Shown: positions 12,199 through 24,493, counted from the stretch's first letter. The stretch: 64,000 nt of DNA from Pardosa pseudoannulata (GCA_032207245.1 CM063504.1:84635624-84699623); one strand, 5' to 3'. Notes: generated by a model not told the origin, from the sequence alone. Numbers and translations: made by a program.

Positions 12199-13950
12199 TT
12201 GTCCTGAATATAGATCGTTATCGCAAAACTGAGAAGAGTTGAGACGAACTGAACCTTCTCTTATAGAAACCAGGAGGCTTACATTTTTGCAAAAGCAAAG
12301 ATTCAGATATAAAAAAAATTATTCTGTTTTCTGTCCTTTTTTGTAGAATGTTCTATTTTTCTTTTTATAAAATCGTTCTGTAATATCCTATAATATAGGT
12401 GACTGTTTAATACATTTTACATAAATGTTAAGATTTTAATTTTCACCAAATTTTTATTTAATTTTACACTATCCTTGTTTGTGTGAATTTCTTGGCGCCT
12501 CTCCTCATTCTAATCTTTTAAATTTTATGGAAGACATCACTTTTTATTCTCAAATGCGACTTGATTTTTTCATACTTTTAATCTGCAATTTTATCTTTGA
12601 TTTTAATTTAAGCATTTACTGATTGAGAGACCTTGTAAGCATTTATTTCTGGCACAGCTTATCCCAAGAAGATTTTAGACCATAAATTTTCTAATCCACC
12701 AACCAACAGTAAAGAGCTCTTGTAACCTCGTAATTACTCATTTCAATTTATGTTGAACACTATCTGGTTTGTATTTATAGTTACTATTGCCTTATTTTAA
12801 AATTATCTTGCGTCTTACCTTTTGTTTGGAACAGCTTATATCAAGAAGATTTTAGACCATAAATTTTCTAATCCACCAACCAACAGTAAAGAGCTCTTGA
12901 AAGCTCATAATTACTCGTTTCTATGCATTTATCTATAGTATATGTGAGTGTGTGTGTGTGAGAGAGTAAAATTAAATTAAAATCGTTCAGCAGTCATATA
13001 CGTACATCTACTATTCATACCATCATTGTACCTCTCCCTCATAAAAAAAACCTCTGAAATTATCTTTTTTAACAAAACATTGACTTTTTGTACCTCTGCT
13101 TTGGGAAAAGAATTCACAGTCAACAGCTAAATAAACAAAAATTTTTGACAGCAATAGTGCACTGAAGTTTGAATCCCTCATAAGATTACTTAGAAGCTCT
13201 GAGACTGATATTTGTGAAACCTGTCACGGTGATACTCATCTAAATATGTATGACTTTTTGTTTTGTGCCCAAGTAGTTTGTAAGAACGTTACAAATGTGT
13301 CGCTGTTGGCGCTCTACTTTCTCTACTTGCCTTTCTATTCAAAACACGATTCATTGCCCTTGTCATAGTGATGAAAGGAGGATATTATCCGTAGCCGTAC
13401 TTAATGTCATAACAGTTAGGTAGCCGTGAGTTCTACTTCAAGTTAAACAAAGTTGAAAACACTTTGCCATTAATTATAAGTAATGCATCAATGTTCGAAC
13501 TTTACGTGTGGAACATTTTATATTTCAAAATACGTTATGCATTTCAACCAAATTAGATACAAAGCGTTCTAAACCAAATAAGACAGTTGGTAAAATTAGT
13601 CTTAAATTGAGCAAAACATGGCGATAACTTGATATCATTTCTGCAAAAAATAGTACTTACCACGTGCCCAAATGAAGCCTGCAAATGCAACAGACAATGT
13701 ATTTAGATAAGTTTTATACTCATTAAAATTTTTCCATTGTTTTGAATAGTAATTTTAAAAAATCAATATTGGTAGCATGATAGTAATTTTAAACATCAAT
13801 ATTGGTAACGACAGAAAAATCAGAGAATATTTTTCTTATGTATTCACTTCAGTAAATTTGAGACACCACCTTTTCAACCTTGTGCTATCAAATGTTATCG
13901 AGAACAAAATCAAACTTTGAAGCCACATATAACTAAACTCTAAACTGTCG
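12199..13950. other. no gene recognised; one 90-bp direct repeat
   Basis: Apart from the direct repeat listed at 12652-12922 and a short GT/GA microsatellite near 12943-12967, this stretch shows no recognisable element or exon. Confidence 0.5.
12652..12922. repeat. direct repeat of ~90 bp, two copies
   Basis: 12652-12742 and 12827-12922 share a near-identical segment containing AAGAAGATTTTAGACC and CCAACCAACAGTAAAGAGC, about 175 bp apart. No coding sense. Confidence 0.85.
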
Positions 13951-13954
13951 GAGC

Positions 13955-14225
13955 GGCAACACAACTTAAGGACCATGGCCTATAGAGTCAATCTCCGTTT
14001 TCGAGACCAAGGGCCTTGGAGTGCGAAGCAAAACCAGTGTCCCGGTTAAATGGTCAACGTAACGCGGAACTCTCAGTGTTTAGTTCCCAATCCTGCTTGG
14101 TCCTCAATTTATGAACCCACTGAAGATATGAAAAGCTGAGTCAACCTTGTCCAGCTCGAAGATAGAACCTCGCACCTATATCATGGGAGCGCAAAGCGTT
14201 TCTTCAACGCTACTGGTTTCACATA
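13955..14225 (-). mobile_element. second tRNA-type SINE family (S2), minus strand
   Basis: A ~270-bp island, richer in GC than its surroundings. On the minus strand it has a tRNA-like head (GTAGCGTTGAAGAAACGC, then GCGAGGTTCTATC in the B-box position), followed by CTGGACAAGGTTGACTCAGC and a GTGGGTTCATAAATTGAGG block. The last two blocks resemble, from memory, a conserved central segment shared by some invertebrate SINEs. Only one copy is seen here. The family name is not known to me. Confidence 0.5.
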
Positions 14226-14239
14226 CGATAACTAATCTA

Positions 14240-14860
14240 CTGTATCTACCAAAAAAAAATTTTTCAAATTCCTGACTTTCCCTGATTTTAGTAGATCATT
14301 TTCCAAGACTTTAAAAATCTTTTGTTAAAGTGTTTATGAATAAAACTTCTGATGTACATATAAATAAAATGTTTTTAGAGAAATTACAGTAATTTGTGAT
14401 AAAAAATACTTTATAAATGTTTATAAACTCACATACATAAAAATATATTGTTGTATCTACATACCTAAGTTTAGTCATATAGCAATTTTCTAAATGCTAT
14501 CAAAAAGTTTCCAATTTGAATTCAGGGTACTTGGATATTATCGAGGTGACCATGAATAGCCAAACATGATAACCCTATAATGTTTATATATAATAGCCCT
14601 AAAGATACTTATATTTTGTACAAAAATCTTAACTCATTTTTATTAAATAATTATATTATTAATAAAAATTTAATCTATGATTTAAGAAAAGACCAAAATA
14701 ATATACTTATACATTTACCCACCCATAAAGCTTGCATGCTTTGAGTTTCCTTGGCACACAAGTTTTAGTTGGCAATATAATATGGTGAGTGGGATAATAC
14801 ATAAGTACAAAACTCAGTAACTTCAGCCAAATGTCAAGTAAAAATAAAATTAATTCAATG
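14240..14860. mobile_element. hAT-like element family P, copy 2 (diverged)
   Basis: Parallels 8061-8836 in the same orientation: TGTATCTACC at the left end, then CCTGACTTTCCCTGATTTT, AATAAAACTTCTGATGTACA and the GGTACTTGG..ATTATC block. The right end is degraded near 14870, and no target duplication could be assigned. Confidence 0.7.
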
Positions 14861-16341
14861 CAATGATTTTGCCAAACTATTTAATGCCCTACAACCAATA
14901 ATAATTACTAACATTTCTACATAAATCTCAAAATTTAATGTCTCAAAAATCTCATATTTACTGAAACTCCTATTAACTATTTACAGTAAGATTTCCTTTT
15001 TTCCTCCAAAGTATGAATTTTCGAACGGCTGTGAACATCCATGCCAGTTTTATGCCTTAAATTAGGAGCATCATATAAGGTCCATATGAGTGAAAGGATC
15101 AACGTATAAAACATTTAGAATTAAATAGCTTTAGTCTTATATTTCGAAAATGAAAATGTTGCAAGCGACTCTCTAAGTTTACCTTTCGATTACAGCGCAA
15201 ATGTAATTCACGTCTATTTATCTAAAGAAAAAGTTTTCATGAAAAAAATATCTTAACTTGTTTAGACATGTTTCTATGATAGTTTACACAGATCTTTTCT
15301 TTCTAACATACTTAATTTCATTTTTGAAATATTTTAATTTTTTCTTTTAAAGAAGTTTTAAAACGGACATTTTGCTTACATCTTTAAAAAAATAAAATAC
15401 TTTATCTCATCTAACTTTAGTTTCATGAAAATGGTTCATTCTAAAATTAATTTGTTTTACCTATTTTCTATCATACATTCTTTACATATAGTTACATAAA
15501 ACTATTTTTAAACTTTTGCAAGTGCGAGATTATCTTCAGTTAGCCACAAGGTGACAAAGATATTTACTACAAATATATCAGGAAATAAAACTTTAAACCC
15601 TGGATACCTATAAACATACGAGCTCATTCAGAAAGCTAGATTGAAGCGCCGCAGTTAATTCTCTTCGATGGAACTCCTGTTTTCAAAGTCATAAAGACAA
15701 AGCCTACACAACTTCAATCTGATTTTAGTGCTTCAAGTGACACAACGCTATACGCATTAACAAGATACCTTATCGAAATATGGGGAAATGGCGTACTATG
15801 ATGACAGGCTCCACGACACGTCTCTTACTGTAAGAGCAACATTTCAAACTGAGAATTGGCATCATTTGGGAATATTTAATGATGATTTACTGAAGGCACA
15901 GTAAAATAAATCAATATTGCGGGGCTTAGATGGAGCCGAAAGCAATAACAGAACCACATAAAACGGCCGAATGGGAATCGAAAGAAATGCATCTAACACA
16001 AATAGAAGCAACAAAAAATAAATTAAAATTAAAAATTCGCCCCGTAGAGAAAAGTTTTATTACAGAATCGAAATTTATCTTTATTGCCCTAGAAATCCGT
16101 TATTAGGAGCAGCTAAGACGGAAAAACAATTTTTTAAATATTAAAATATATTATTTTGCTTAGAAAGAATAAGCATTTTACACAAAATACATACTCAAGC
16201 AATAAATACAGCAGTTCAATAAATATAAACCTTCCTTTCCAGATAAAGAGCTAAACAGAATGCTTTGCGACTTTGCTGTTTTCTTATAAAATCCTTTATC
16301 TGGAGATACTGAAAATTCGCTGTTTGAAAAATGATTTATTG
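14861..16341. other. no gene recognised; small SINE fragment at 15018-15045
   Basis: A short minus-strand S1 body fragment (TTCGAACGGCTGTGAACATC) lies at 15018-15045. The rest is AT-rich with a mixed-composition patch at 15600-15960 that has no assignable frame. Confidence 0.5.
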
Positions 16342-16886
16342 CAACGGTTCTCAAAGTATTTTTCACCGCGGCTCCCCTGCCATAAGTTCGAGCATCCAGT
16401 TTGAGATCCACGAGGGTAGAAAATCGGTTATACGTCGAAATAAACTCAAAGACAATTCTTAGAACGTTTAACTGTACCACAGTAGTGAGGAAAGACAACT
16501 TAACCCCTTAATGCACATTTTAAAAAAAAATTAATATAAAAAACACAACTTAAAACGTTATCTTGCCAAGAAAATTACAAAAATAATCAAAATTTGAGTA
16601 CATTGGATATTTATACAATTGGTATGATTTCAAATTTTTAGAATATTATTATTGTTGAAAGAGTATATTGTTCAATTGGTAAGCAATCTACCAATTGACA
16701 GTATGATGTGGCATCCCTTGATGCGTAGGTATCAAATATGAAACCCTTATATTTCATATCTCAAGAATAAAGTATATAAAGTGACGCCTCCAGTCAAGGA
16801 TGTCTTTACAGCCAGAGCTTAGTAATAAAATAGTTAACAATTATATTTTATTTTACATTATATTTTAGTAAAATATATATTGAAAA

Positions 16887-16949
16887 ATGAGCGAATCAGA
16901 ATCTGAATATGAATACGCTGTCGGAAAGTGGCTCACAAGGAAGAGATAA
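16887..16949 (+). pseudogene. truncated transposase N-terminus in the piggyBac element
   Basis: A 20-codon frame begins with ATG at 16887 and ends in a stop at 16947-16949. The peptide starts MSESESEYEY, then AVGKWLTRKR. An acidic start is common for piggyBac-type transposases, and the position just after a TATA-like sequence inside TTAA-bounded ends fits a residual 5' coding end. The catalytic domain with its acidic triad is absent; the sequence runs straight into (TA)n. The remnant call rests on context rather than similarity. Confidence 0.45.
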
Positions 16950-16967
16950 GTCGTAAGTGATAAGTAG

Positions 16968-16969
<2 letters not shown>

Positions 16970-17057
<88 letters not shown>
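16970..17057. repeat. (TA)n microsatellite inside the piggyBac element
   Basis: About 44 TA units lying where the deleted transposase body would have been. Confidence 0.97.
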
Positions 17058-17061
<4 letters not shown>

Positions 17062-17832
17062 CTTGAATAAGTGTTATAGCTTACAATCCCATGTAAATGA
17101 TAAATATCAATAAAACTTTTTTTTTTCTTTTACATTGTTATTTTCAATTCTCGATTGCATTCGAGTGTGAAAAATTATAGCAACATAAAATACAACACCA
17201 CTCGAATTATCTCGAGTGTGCACAGTTTGGCCAGTTTAGCGCGCTCGAGTTAACTCGAGAGTGCACATTAAGGGGTTAAATATTGATTTTTAAGTGCCTT
17301 CATGCTTCCTTTAATAAATTTTACAGTTTTTATCGACTCATAGATTATTTCCGCGCCACTCATTTTGAGAGATGTGGATTTACTGTATAGTATGCAATTT
17401 AATATAACATTAAATGCAGAGAGGTGAGAATTTTTTTCCTAGTATTTTGTGTCTTTACTTATTCCCAGAACAGCTAGAAGATAAATTTCAATCTAATGAG
17501 GGGGAGGTAAGAGAGCAGCTGTTCTGCATTATCACTGTTTTGATGATACAGTTATGCCAAAAGGAGTGCCTTCTAAAGCGATACAAGAAGGAATTTTGAA
17601 GAACTAGTTACACTTTAAAAACCACAGAAAGCCTATTAACCATAAAAGTCAAAGTCGTGAGCAACCTTAATCACTTTGCTCCATGATCGTATCTAAAAAA
17701 GATTTAAAGATACAGGCAAGAAAAAATATTGTACAACAGTAGAATCCTAAATCAGAATATTCTAATATATGTTATTATATGTTAATATATTTTATTTGTA
17801 TATATGCTGTTTGTTTGTTTGTAATATACGTT

Positions 17833-17867
17833 ATTTGTATAGTTGACTACAGATCAACTATACAAAT
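17833..17867. other. perfect 14-bp-stem hairpin
   Basis: ATTTGTATAGTTGA (17833-17846), a 7-base loop, and its exact complement (17854-17867). The surrounding 17390-18659 is AT-rich with no gene or named repeat. Confidence 0.8.
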
Positions 17868-18663
17868 TTTATAAAGCTGAAAATTAGTCTTAGAAATATT
17901 TTCTGCTCTCTCAGCGCTCTACGGAGAAACTTCAGTTAAGGTATCCGTCTACGTTCAGAGAACTTTTTTCTTTAAACGTAGAAACTAGTTCATGTTTTTA
18001 CATTTTTAGATTTATTTTTTATATTATCATAGAGAATTGCACTTAAAAAATTTATTCCTCGAGAAGTTTTTATAAAATTTCTAATAAATAAAGAAAATTT
18101 AGTAAAAAAATCGGGTTTTTTTAAAAGGTATAATTTTTTAATAAATTAAATTATTTCAATATTTTATGGTACAACACATTTCTTATACACTGGACTAGTG
18201 AATCACCCAAAATCATTGCTTAATTTACATTTGGTAAAAAATTTTGGTACTTCAAAATCATACACATTGAATTTTTTAACGAATTTTCATTGCCTTTATA
18301 TCTAACTATGAGTGTTACATCATTAGAAATTATCCAAATTTAAAGCTTTTAGCTCATTCACTAGTAAATACTATCAAAAGCATTCATAAAAATTTTCAAC
18401 AAAATATTTTAAGAACTTTTTGAGAAATCACATTTCAAGTTTCAACATTTTATTAAAAATACCGTTCTGAGAAAAACGCATTTGAAGTTTATGAAAGCAA
18501 TTTTAACTATTAAAAAATATAAATACACGTTTAAAATTCTGCACACTTTCTTGCTTCAAAACTTTCTAATTGCCAAGTTGCTATTTATTAAAAATACTAG
18601 AAAAATGTTTAAACTAATCTTCATGAAAATTTAAAAAGTTTTTTTCCAAAAAATGTTCTTTAA

Positions 18664-19179
18664 CCCTTTTAAGGACAGTGGTTTCGCAGTGAAACTACCT
18701 GTTAATTCTTTTCTCTGTTTTAAAAACATTAATTTTTTCCTTTGTTTTTGACACTTTAAACTATAAATAGATGGTATTACTACAATTAATTTATTTCTCT
18801 TTGAAATATACTTTTTTGAATTTGCTTTACATAGAAGAATCAAGAGTTCGATTTTCTTCCTTATCTCATGTGAAAATACTTACCTAAAACATTACTTATA
18901 AATTGTTTAGCTATTTATTAATTACATTATTTTAAGGGTAATTATTCATTGCTCTCCTGAAGTATTTAATCTTTTAAGAAAGAAATATTTTCCTGCTGTA
19001 CAAGGGGAGCGTTTCACAGTTAAATTCCTCTCTCTAAATCTCGCACCCCCTCCCCCCCCAAAAAAAAGAATGTAAAAATATTTTTCTTCATATAGTTCAA
19101 ATCTATAAGGCTCATAGATAAAATTTATAATCTAATTGCTTTAATTACCAAAGAATTTGTAATCGTGATCTTCAAGGGG
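18664..19179. mobile_element. possible piggyBac-like MITE with TTAA borders
   Basis: TTAA lies at 18660-18663 and 19180-19183. Inner ends are CCCTTTTAAGGA on the left and CCCCTTGAAGAT on the complement of the right, with eight of twelve positions shared. The border type matches the element at 16504, but the ends differ. The 70-codon frame inside is not transposase-like. A chance pairing of TTAA sites cannot be excluded. Confidence 0.42.
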
Positions 19180-19183
19180 TTAA

Positions 19184-20229
19184 AAGGCTTTAAATTCACT
19201 ACTTCCGGTTCCGGAGTCGCTACTTCCGTTTTGTTTTGACAGCTGTCACTGGTGTTTAAACAGATGTAACTTTTCTTTAAAATGCCGTAGAGACAAAACA
19301 AAAATAGATTTAGAAATCTTAAAGTTGAAATTTTACAATAGAGAAATAAAAGGAAATTGTGATTTTTGGCAAAAAATGACGTTTTCAGCGTAGACATACC
19401 TTAATATAGTTATAGAAATTTCCAAAGTTTTTCTCATATTCAAGCGAATGCTTCTGGCCAACGAACTTTTACTTTACAGTCAATTCGACAAGTTTGATAA
19501 CGAGAGCAATCAGAAAACGACCTCTACCGGTATCTATACACATAAGATAAGAACGAATTTGATGCAATGATGCAAGGAAAAGATTTACCCTGCTTCTCAA
19601 ACCGGTAGATACGATCTTGCGTCTAAAATCTCATCATCACGGTTTCTTTAATCACATCATTCCTCATCTAGGTAATAGAGCGCGACTTGAGACTTCTATA
19701 ATTAATGAGAACCCCCCTTAATGACTACACAAAATAACTATTTAGTCCTGCTCAAAGCATCGCATTCATTCTGGTAAAATTCCGATTACGGAGAAGTATG
19801 CCAAAGTATTTAAGCGCAGTTTCAACTTTCTTGGCGAACAAAAGAGAATTTAAATGAAAATAATGCCCACAATGGCTGGATTGGGAGGAAATAATGAATA
19901 ATTTATTATATTAAAAGGAAAAATTCTTTCCATAAAAGAAAAAGGTGTATTAGTATTCAATAGCAGCAGGCTTCCAAGAACAGTAAACGGTCATTTTAAA
20001 AAGTTCTGAACTATATATAGTTCATATATGTTCTTTCACCTGGAAATACGGCCTTTTGTTTCTTGTTTTATATAGATGAATGCCAAATACTTTCAATATG
20101 TTTGAGAGTTTATAGCTCAAGGATTAAAGATGATAATAATTAATTAATAAAGTTTCGATTTTTAAGATTAATATCTGCAATGGACTTTACCACAGGATAT
20201 TTGCCAAGAAAATCTAGCTGAATATTTTT
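19184..20229. other. no gene recognised
   Basis: Unique sequence of mixed composition; 19480-19720 is less AT-rich but has no sustained frame or repeat. Confidence 0.5.
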
Positions 20230-21485
20230 CACGGGATTTTGAACGGCATTAAATCGGTATTCAAAATCCAGATACCAAGAACTTAAATAAATATTAATGT
20301 TGCAAATTCTCTACTTAAAAAATTGTACAGGAATCTAGATCCTTTTCAAACACATTTCATGAGAGAAAAAATTTGCAGTGGTAATATATAATAATGTAAT
20401 GTACAGTTTGAACGGCAGTAACTCGGTATTAAAAATCCAGAGAACAAGAAACTAAATATATATTAATCTTGCTAAGTCTTTACTTAAAAAATTCTACAGG
20501 AATCTAGATCCTTTTTAAAGACGTTTCATGAAAGAAAAAAAAATTTTCAGGTAATGTGTAATAATGTATAGTTTAAACGGCAGTAACTCGATATTCAAAA
20601 TCCAGAGAGCAAGACTCTAAATAAATATTAATCTTGCCAATTCTGTGCTTAACAAATTCTACAGTAATCTAGATCCTTCTAAAACACGTTTCATGAGAAA
20701 GAAAATTGTCATGTAATATATAGTTTTAACGGCTTTAACTCGGTATTCAAAATCCAGAGAGCAAGGAACTAAATAAATATTAATCTTCAAATTCTTTGCT
20801 TAAAAAATTCTACAAGAATCTAGATCCTTTTCAAATACGTTTCATGAGAAAAAAAAATTGTCATGTAATGTATAATAATGTAATACCTAATTTGAACGGC
20901 AATAACTCGGTATTCAAAATCCAGAGAGCAAGAAATTAAATATCTATTAATCTTGCTAATTCTGTGTTTAAAAAATTCTACAGTAATCTAGATCCTTTTC
21001 AAACACGTTTCATGAGAAAAAAAATTGTCAGGTAATGTATAATAATGTAATGTATAGTTTGAACGGCAGTAACTCGGTTTTCAAAATCCAGAGAGCAAGA
21101 CACTAAATAAATATTAATCTTGCTAATTCTGTTCTTAAAAAATGTAATGTATAATAATGTAATGTATAGTTTGAGCGTCAGTAACTAGGTATTCAAAATC
21201 CAGAGAGCAAGAAAATAAATATTAATCTTCAAATTCTTTGCTTAAAAAATTCTACAGGAACCTAGATCCTTTTCAAACACGTTTCATAAGAAAAAACTGA
21301 TCATGGTAATGTATAATAATGTATTGTATAGTTTGAACGGCAGTAACACGGTATTCAAAATCCAGAGAACAAGAAATTAAATATATATTAATCTTGCTAA
21401 TTCTCTGCTTAAAAAATTCTACAGGAACCTAGATCCTTTTCAAACACGTTTCATAAGAAAAAAATTGTCATGGTAATGTACAGTT
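20230..21485. repeat. tandem array, ~165-bp monomer, eight copies
   Basis: The landmark CGGCAGTAACTCGGTATTC recurs near 20243, 20412, 20577, 20727, 20896, 21064, 21176 and 21340. Spacing is 150-170 bp, with one 112-bp unit that has lost part of its sequence. Each unit also has AATCCAGAGAGCAAGA, ATCTAGATCCTTTTC and CACGTTTCATGAGA. Copies differ at several percent of sites, so the array is not freshly homogenised. Confidence 0.95.
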
Positions 21486-22378
21486 TTCTCCTCTCTAGAA
21501 GGTTACTTAGGCAGTAATTTATATTATTTATAAGAAATATGTAATTCCTTGTTTGTAGAAAATACACTTTTTTCCATAATTTTCTCTTTTTATTTTTAAT
21601 TTTCTTTTATTATTTTGTTACATGTCCTAACTAATGTACCCTTACAGTTTGAAGAATATTTTTTAAATTCGAGCTTGTTGAGAATTCAAAGGAATAAAAA
21701 AATTCAAATAAAGGTATAACAATAACATGATAATAATAGGGATAAAAAAACAAAGGGATAAAAAATCCAAGAAACGTGCATTAAATTCTAAACTTACTTG
21801 TAACTCATCAATGCTCGAAAATATTGGAATGTATAAATAGGAAGAATTAGGATATTCATCAATATATATTAATTTCCCCCGAATATATATTGATGAATCT
21901 AAGTTATTGTGGACTGCGCAATAATTCATACGTGAAACTTAAACAAATTTGAATATTACAACCCGTCTCAATAGTCATTAATGAGATAATGCACGGAACA
22001 ACACAATTCTAATATCCTGTAACAAACTACACACGTGTAACATCCTTCTTATAACCTACGACTGTTGGAGACAATAACAGCAATCTATTAATCACTGGTG
22101 TGAAATTCATACAACCTACACACTTTATGCTAATGCTTTTTAACCGTAAAGGAAATTGATGATTGGCATCTATTGGTTGTTTCCTTAATGTAAATCTGAT
22201 AGAGCACCAGCCCTGATTGAGAAGTTACACCCGCGCTTCTTAAATTGTGGCCCCAAAAGAGGTCGCGAAAATTTAATTTAGACACATAAAATTAAACTGT
22301 CGTATTATTAATATGGAATTCAGAAAAGATTTTTATTTCCAGCTTTACCACTTACTACATCGGTCGACAAATGCGGCT
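21486..22378. other. no gene recognised; hairpin at 21854-21898
   Basis: Holds a perfect 17-bp inverted repeat, ATTCATCAATATATATT (21854-21870) and its complement (21882-21898), around an 11-base loop. Near 22232 the phrase CGCTTCTTAAATTGTGGCC resembles a hAT-type terminus but has no partner. Otherwise nothing. Confidence 0.6.
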
Positions 22379-22392
22379 CTCGTGATTATTTT

Positions 22393-22564
22393 GCAAAACG
22401 ATGGCCAAATGTATAGGGCGGTGATCTTCGGTACTGGAAATCGTGAGTTCGAATCCCGCTGCTGAAATGGATGTTCGTAGTAGTTCGGAATCGGCTTTAA
22501 GCAGTAGGTCCTGGTCTCATTAGCCCTCTAGTTGCAAAAAGAAAACCGTAGCGCTAAACCAAAC
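22393..22564 (+). mobile_element. tRNA-derived SINE S1, plus strand
   Basis: A-box region GATGGCCAAATGTATAGGG, B box AGTTCGAATCCCG, body ATGGATGTTCGTAG and GCTTTAAGCAGTAGG, tail CTAAACCAAA. Flanked by a 14-bp duplication with one mismatch (CTCGTGATTATTTT at 22379-22392, CTCATGATTATTTT at 22565-22578). Confidence 0.93.
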
Positions 22565-22578
22565 CTCATGATTATTTT

Positions 22579-23796
22579 CCAAATCTATTTACTTGCATTA
22601 TACTTTTTTTTTTTTTTTTTTTTTTTTTTTATTCCGTAATGGTTAATTATACCAAATATTACAATTCTGCTATACATAATCTAAATTTTGTCTGTCTACC
22701 TATCTATTAAAAATCACGGAGTAGAAATTAATTAAAACGGCAATCAAATGTAGTAAAAAAAATTGTTTATTAAAAGTTTTAAAAATTAAACATAAAACAA
22801 TTTTTTGAGTAAAATAGCAGTATTCGAACTCTCTTCCTCAAAATTACCTAAAAGTAATTAAAAAACGAAAAATTAATGAAACAAAATAAAGCTCTCAAAT
22901 GGTGAAACAAGTAATTTCGTTCCGCTGATAAATTAATCACCATATAAAAAGTTATTAAAATTATCTATCTAGTGCCCTAATCTAGATATTTTATGACGGA
23001 GTGAGGTCTGCGTCAGGATATTTTTGTTGGGATACGTTTGTACACAATAAGGATAACAAAGCTGTATAGAAATCCGCGGTGCAGAAGTTTCTTGTTGTGA
23101 CAACCAGTGTGCACGCACGTAATTTCGTTTGCTACTTTAAAATAGCTCTACTTTATTTGGTGTGATAAAAGGAAAAATGAAAATTTGGGGATTTAAAAAA
23201 AAAATACCCGATTATTCCAGATTATGGGATTATCTTCCCAATTTTGTATTTTCCCAGTCTGAGCACATTGTTAATTTATGTGATAGTGTATGAAATAAGC
23301 TTTAAAATTATATAAGTTTTGATGTTTTTATACAAAGAACAGTGTAACTTATTTTTTCTATTATTCATTTGACGTAATTTGTTTTTATTATGTTATTTTT
23401 TTTATTCGTTTCTCATTCTACTCTACAGCCAAGGGTAACAGAATTAAAAGTATTTAATATTTTAAGGGGTTATTTTTAATTTTTCATAAGAACGACCGTT
23501 CTCTTTAAATAGTCTCGACAAAAAAGTAGTACCTTTTAGGTGAATGGAGTTGAAAAGATTGATTACCAAATGTCGTCAACTAGAGTCGTCATATAAGTTT
23601 ATCAAAGATTTTGAATTTAATTAAAATGTGTCATTTATGAAACATTTTCATGTTTTTTTTTTCGAAATCGTTTATGTGGCTGGTATGTATACAATCTAAA
23701 AATAAATTTAGGTAAATCAGGGAAAGGCATCCGTCCAAAACAGTCCAATTTTTGTATACTTCAAATAAGTACTAAAGCAACTTCTTTACATATGCA
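22579..23796. other. no gene recognised; poly-T run 22604-22630
   Basis: A 27-base T run follows the SINE. The remainder is AT-rich with no recognised element. Confidence 0.5.
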
Positions 23797-24432
23797 TATA
23801 TATGTGTATAATATGGCGGACTTCACGGTGGGTGGTTACAGTCATTGCCATAAAAAATGGCACCGTTTTAGTCAACGATTTTCATTAGCAAAACGTTGGT
23901 CAATGGGTTCCCACTTCATTATCTTCGGGACAAATTGGTTTAGTTTGGAGTGCTACGGTCTACTTTTTGCAACACGAGGGCTAATGAGACCGGGACCTAC
24001 AGCTTAAAGCCGGTTCCGAACGGCTACGAACATCCATGCCTCTGTGGGATTCGAACCCACGAACTCCGGTACCGAAGGCCAGCACCCTAACTAATCGGCC
24101 ATCGTTCGGCCGGTACAAATTGAGAGAGCAGCTAGCATGCAGTTCTCTGTGAAAAGGTAAGTAACACCTGGGTCAACATCTGTGTGAAAACCTCAGTTAA
24201 AATCTCTAAGAAAATCTACCTCCAATAGAGTGCATCTTCTTTCAGTTTAGGAATTTCCTAAATTGGCCGCTAGGGCTGTATAAAGTTTCAACTGGTTAGA
24301 CCCCTTCCCTGAGGGCATGAACTGCAGCCTCAGTGGTCAATTTAGGTTAGGGGTTAAAAAGGGGAAAGCAAGAGGACATGGGGTTTTTTGCTCTTGACTT
24401 AAAATTTGAGAACCTCTAAGAATTTTCTCGGA
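23797..24432 (+). repeat. dispersed repeat family F, copy 1 (split by a SINE)
   Basis: Shared with 29527-29909 and, inverted, with 48655-49079. Landmarks in order: CTTCACGGTGGGTGGTTACA, GGTTCCCACTTCATTAT, CAGCTAGCATG, CACCTGGGTCAACATCT, GGAATTTCCTAAATTGGCCG, CTGAGGGCATGAACTGCAGC and TTAGGTTAGGGGTTAAAAA. The copy is interrupted by a SINE at 23938-24114. It begins in a TATATGTGTA context, and a long (TA)n tract lies about 65 bp past its right end. No ORF; family identity unknown. Confidence 0.85.
23938..24114 (-). mobile_element. tRNA-derived SINE S1 inside family F, minus strand
   Basis: On the minus strand: GGCCGAACGATGGCCGATT head, B box GGTTCGAATCCCAC, body and CAAACTAAAC tail. The duplication ACAAATTG lies at 23930-23937 and 24115-24122. 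Copies 2 and 3 of family F have uninterrupted sequence at this point, which confirms the insertion. Confidence 0.95.
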
Positions 24433-24493
24433 CCTTAATAAGGGCCGTCTTTACAAAATGCCTGCAGTAGTGTTCCGATCTAGTTTACGTTTC

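Larger units (their letters stand above)
16504..17275 (+). mobile_element. piggyBac-like non-autonomous element (TTAA borders)
   Basis: Flanked by TTAA on both sides (16500-16503 and 17276-17279), the obligatory piggyBac target. Inverted ends are CCCCTTAATGCACA on the left and CCCCTTAATGTGCAC on the complement of the right. A subterminal palindromic CTCGAGTTAACTCGAG block sits near the right end. Inside are a TATA-like TATATAAAG near 16773, a 20-codon leader ORF, a (TA)n tract and an AATAAA near 17109. It looks like an autonomous parent whose transposase body was deleted. Confidence 0.88.
16342..17385. mobile_element. possible hAT-like element around a piggyBac insertion
   Basis: The left sequence CAACGGTTCTCAAAGTATTT..CACCGCGG (16342-16371) is roughly mirrored by the complement of 17351-17385, CAGTAAATCC..CTCTCAAAATGAG..GGCGCGG. 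Such GGTTCTCAAA ends are common in hAT elements. The match is imperfect and no 8-bp duplication was confirmed, so this is tentative. Confidence 0.33.

Noticed and set aside
20230..21485. CRISPR-like array
   Set aside because: Whole ~165-bp units repeat; there are no short repeats separated by unique spacers, and the genome is eukaryotic.
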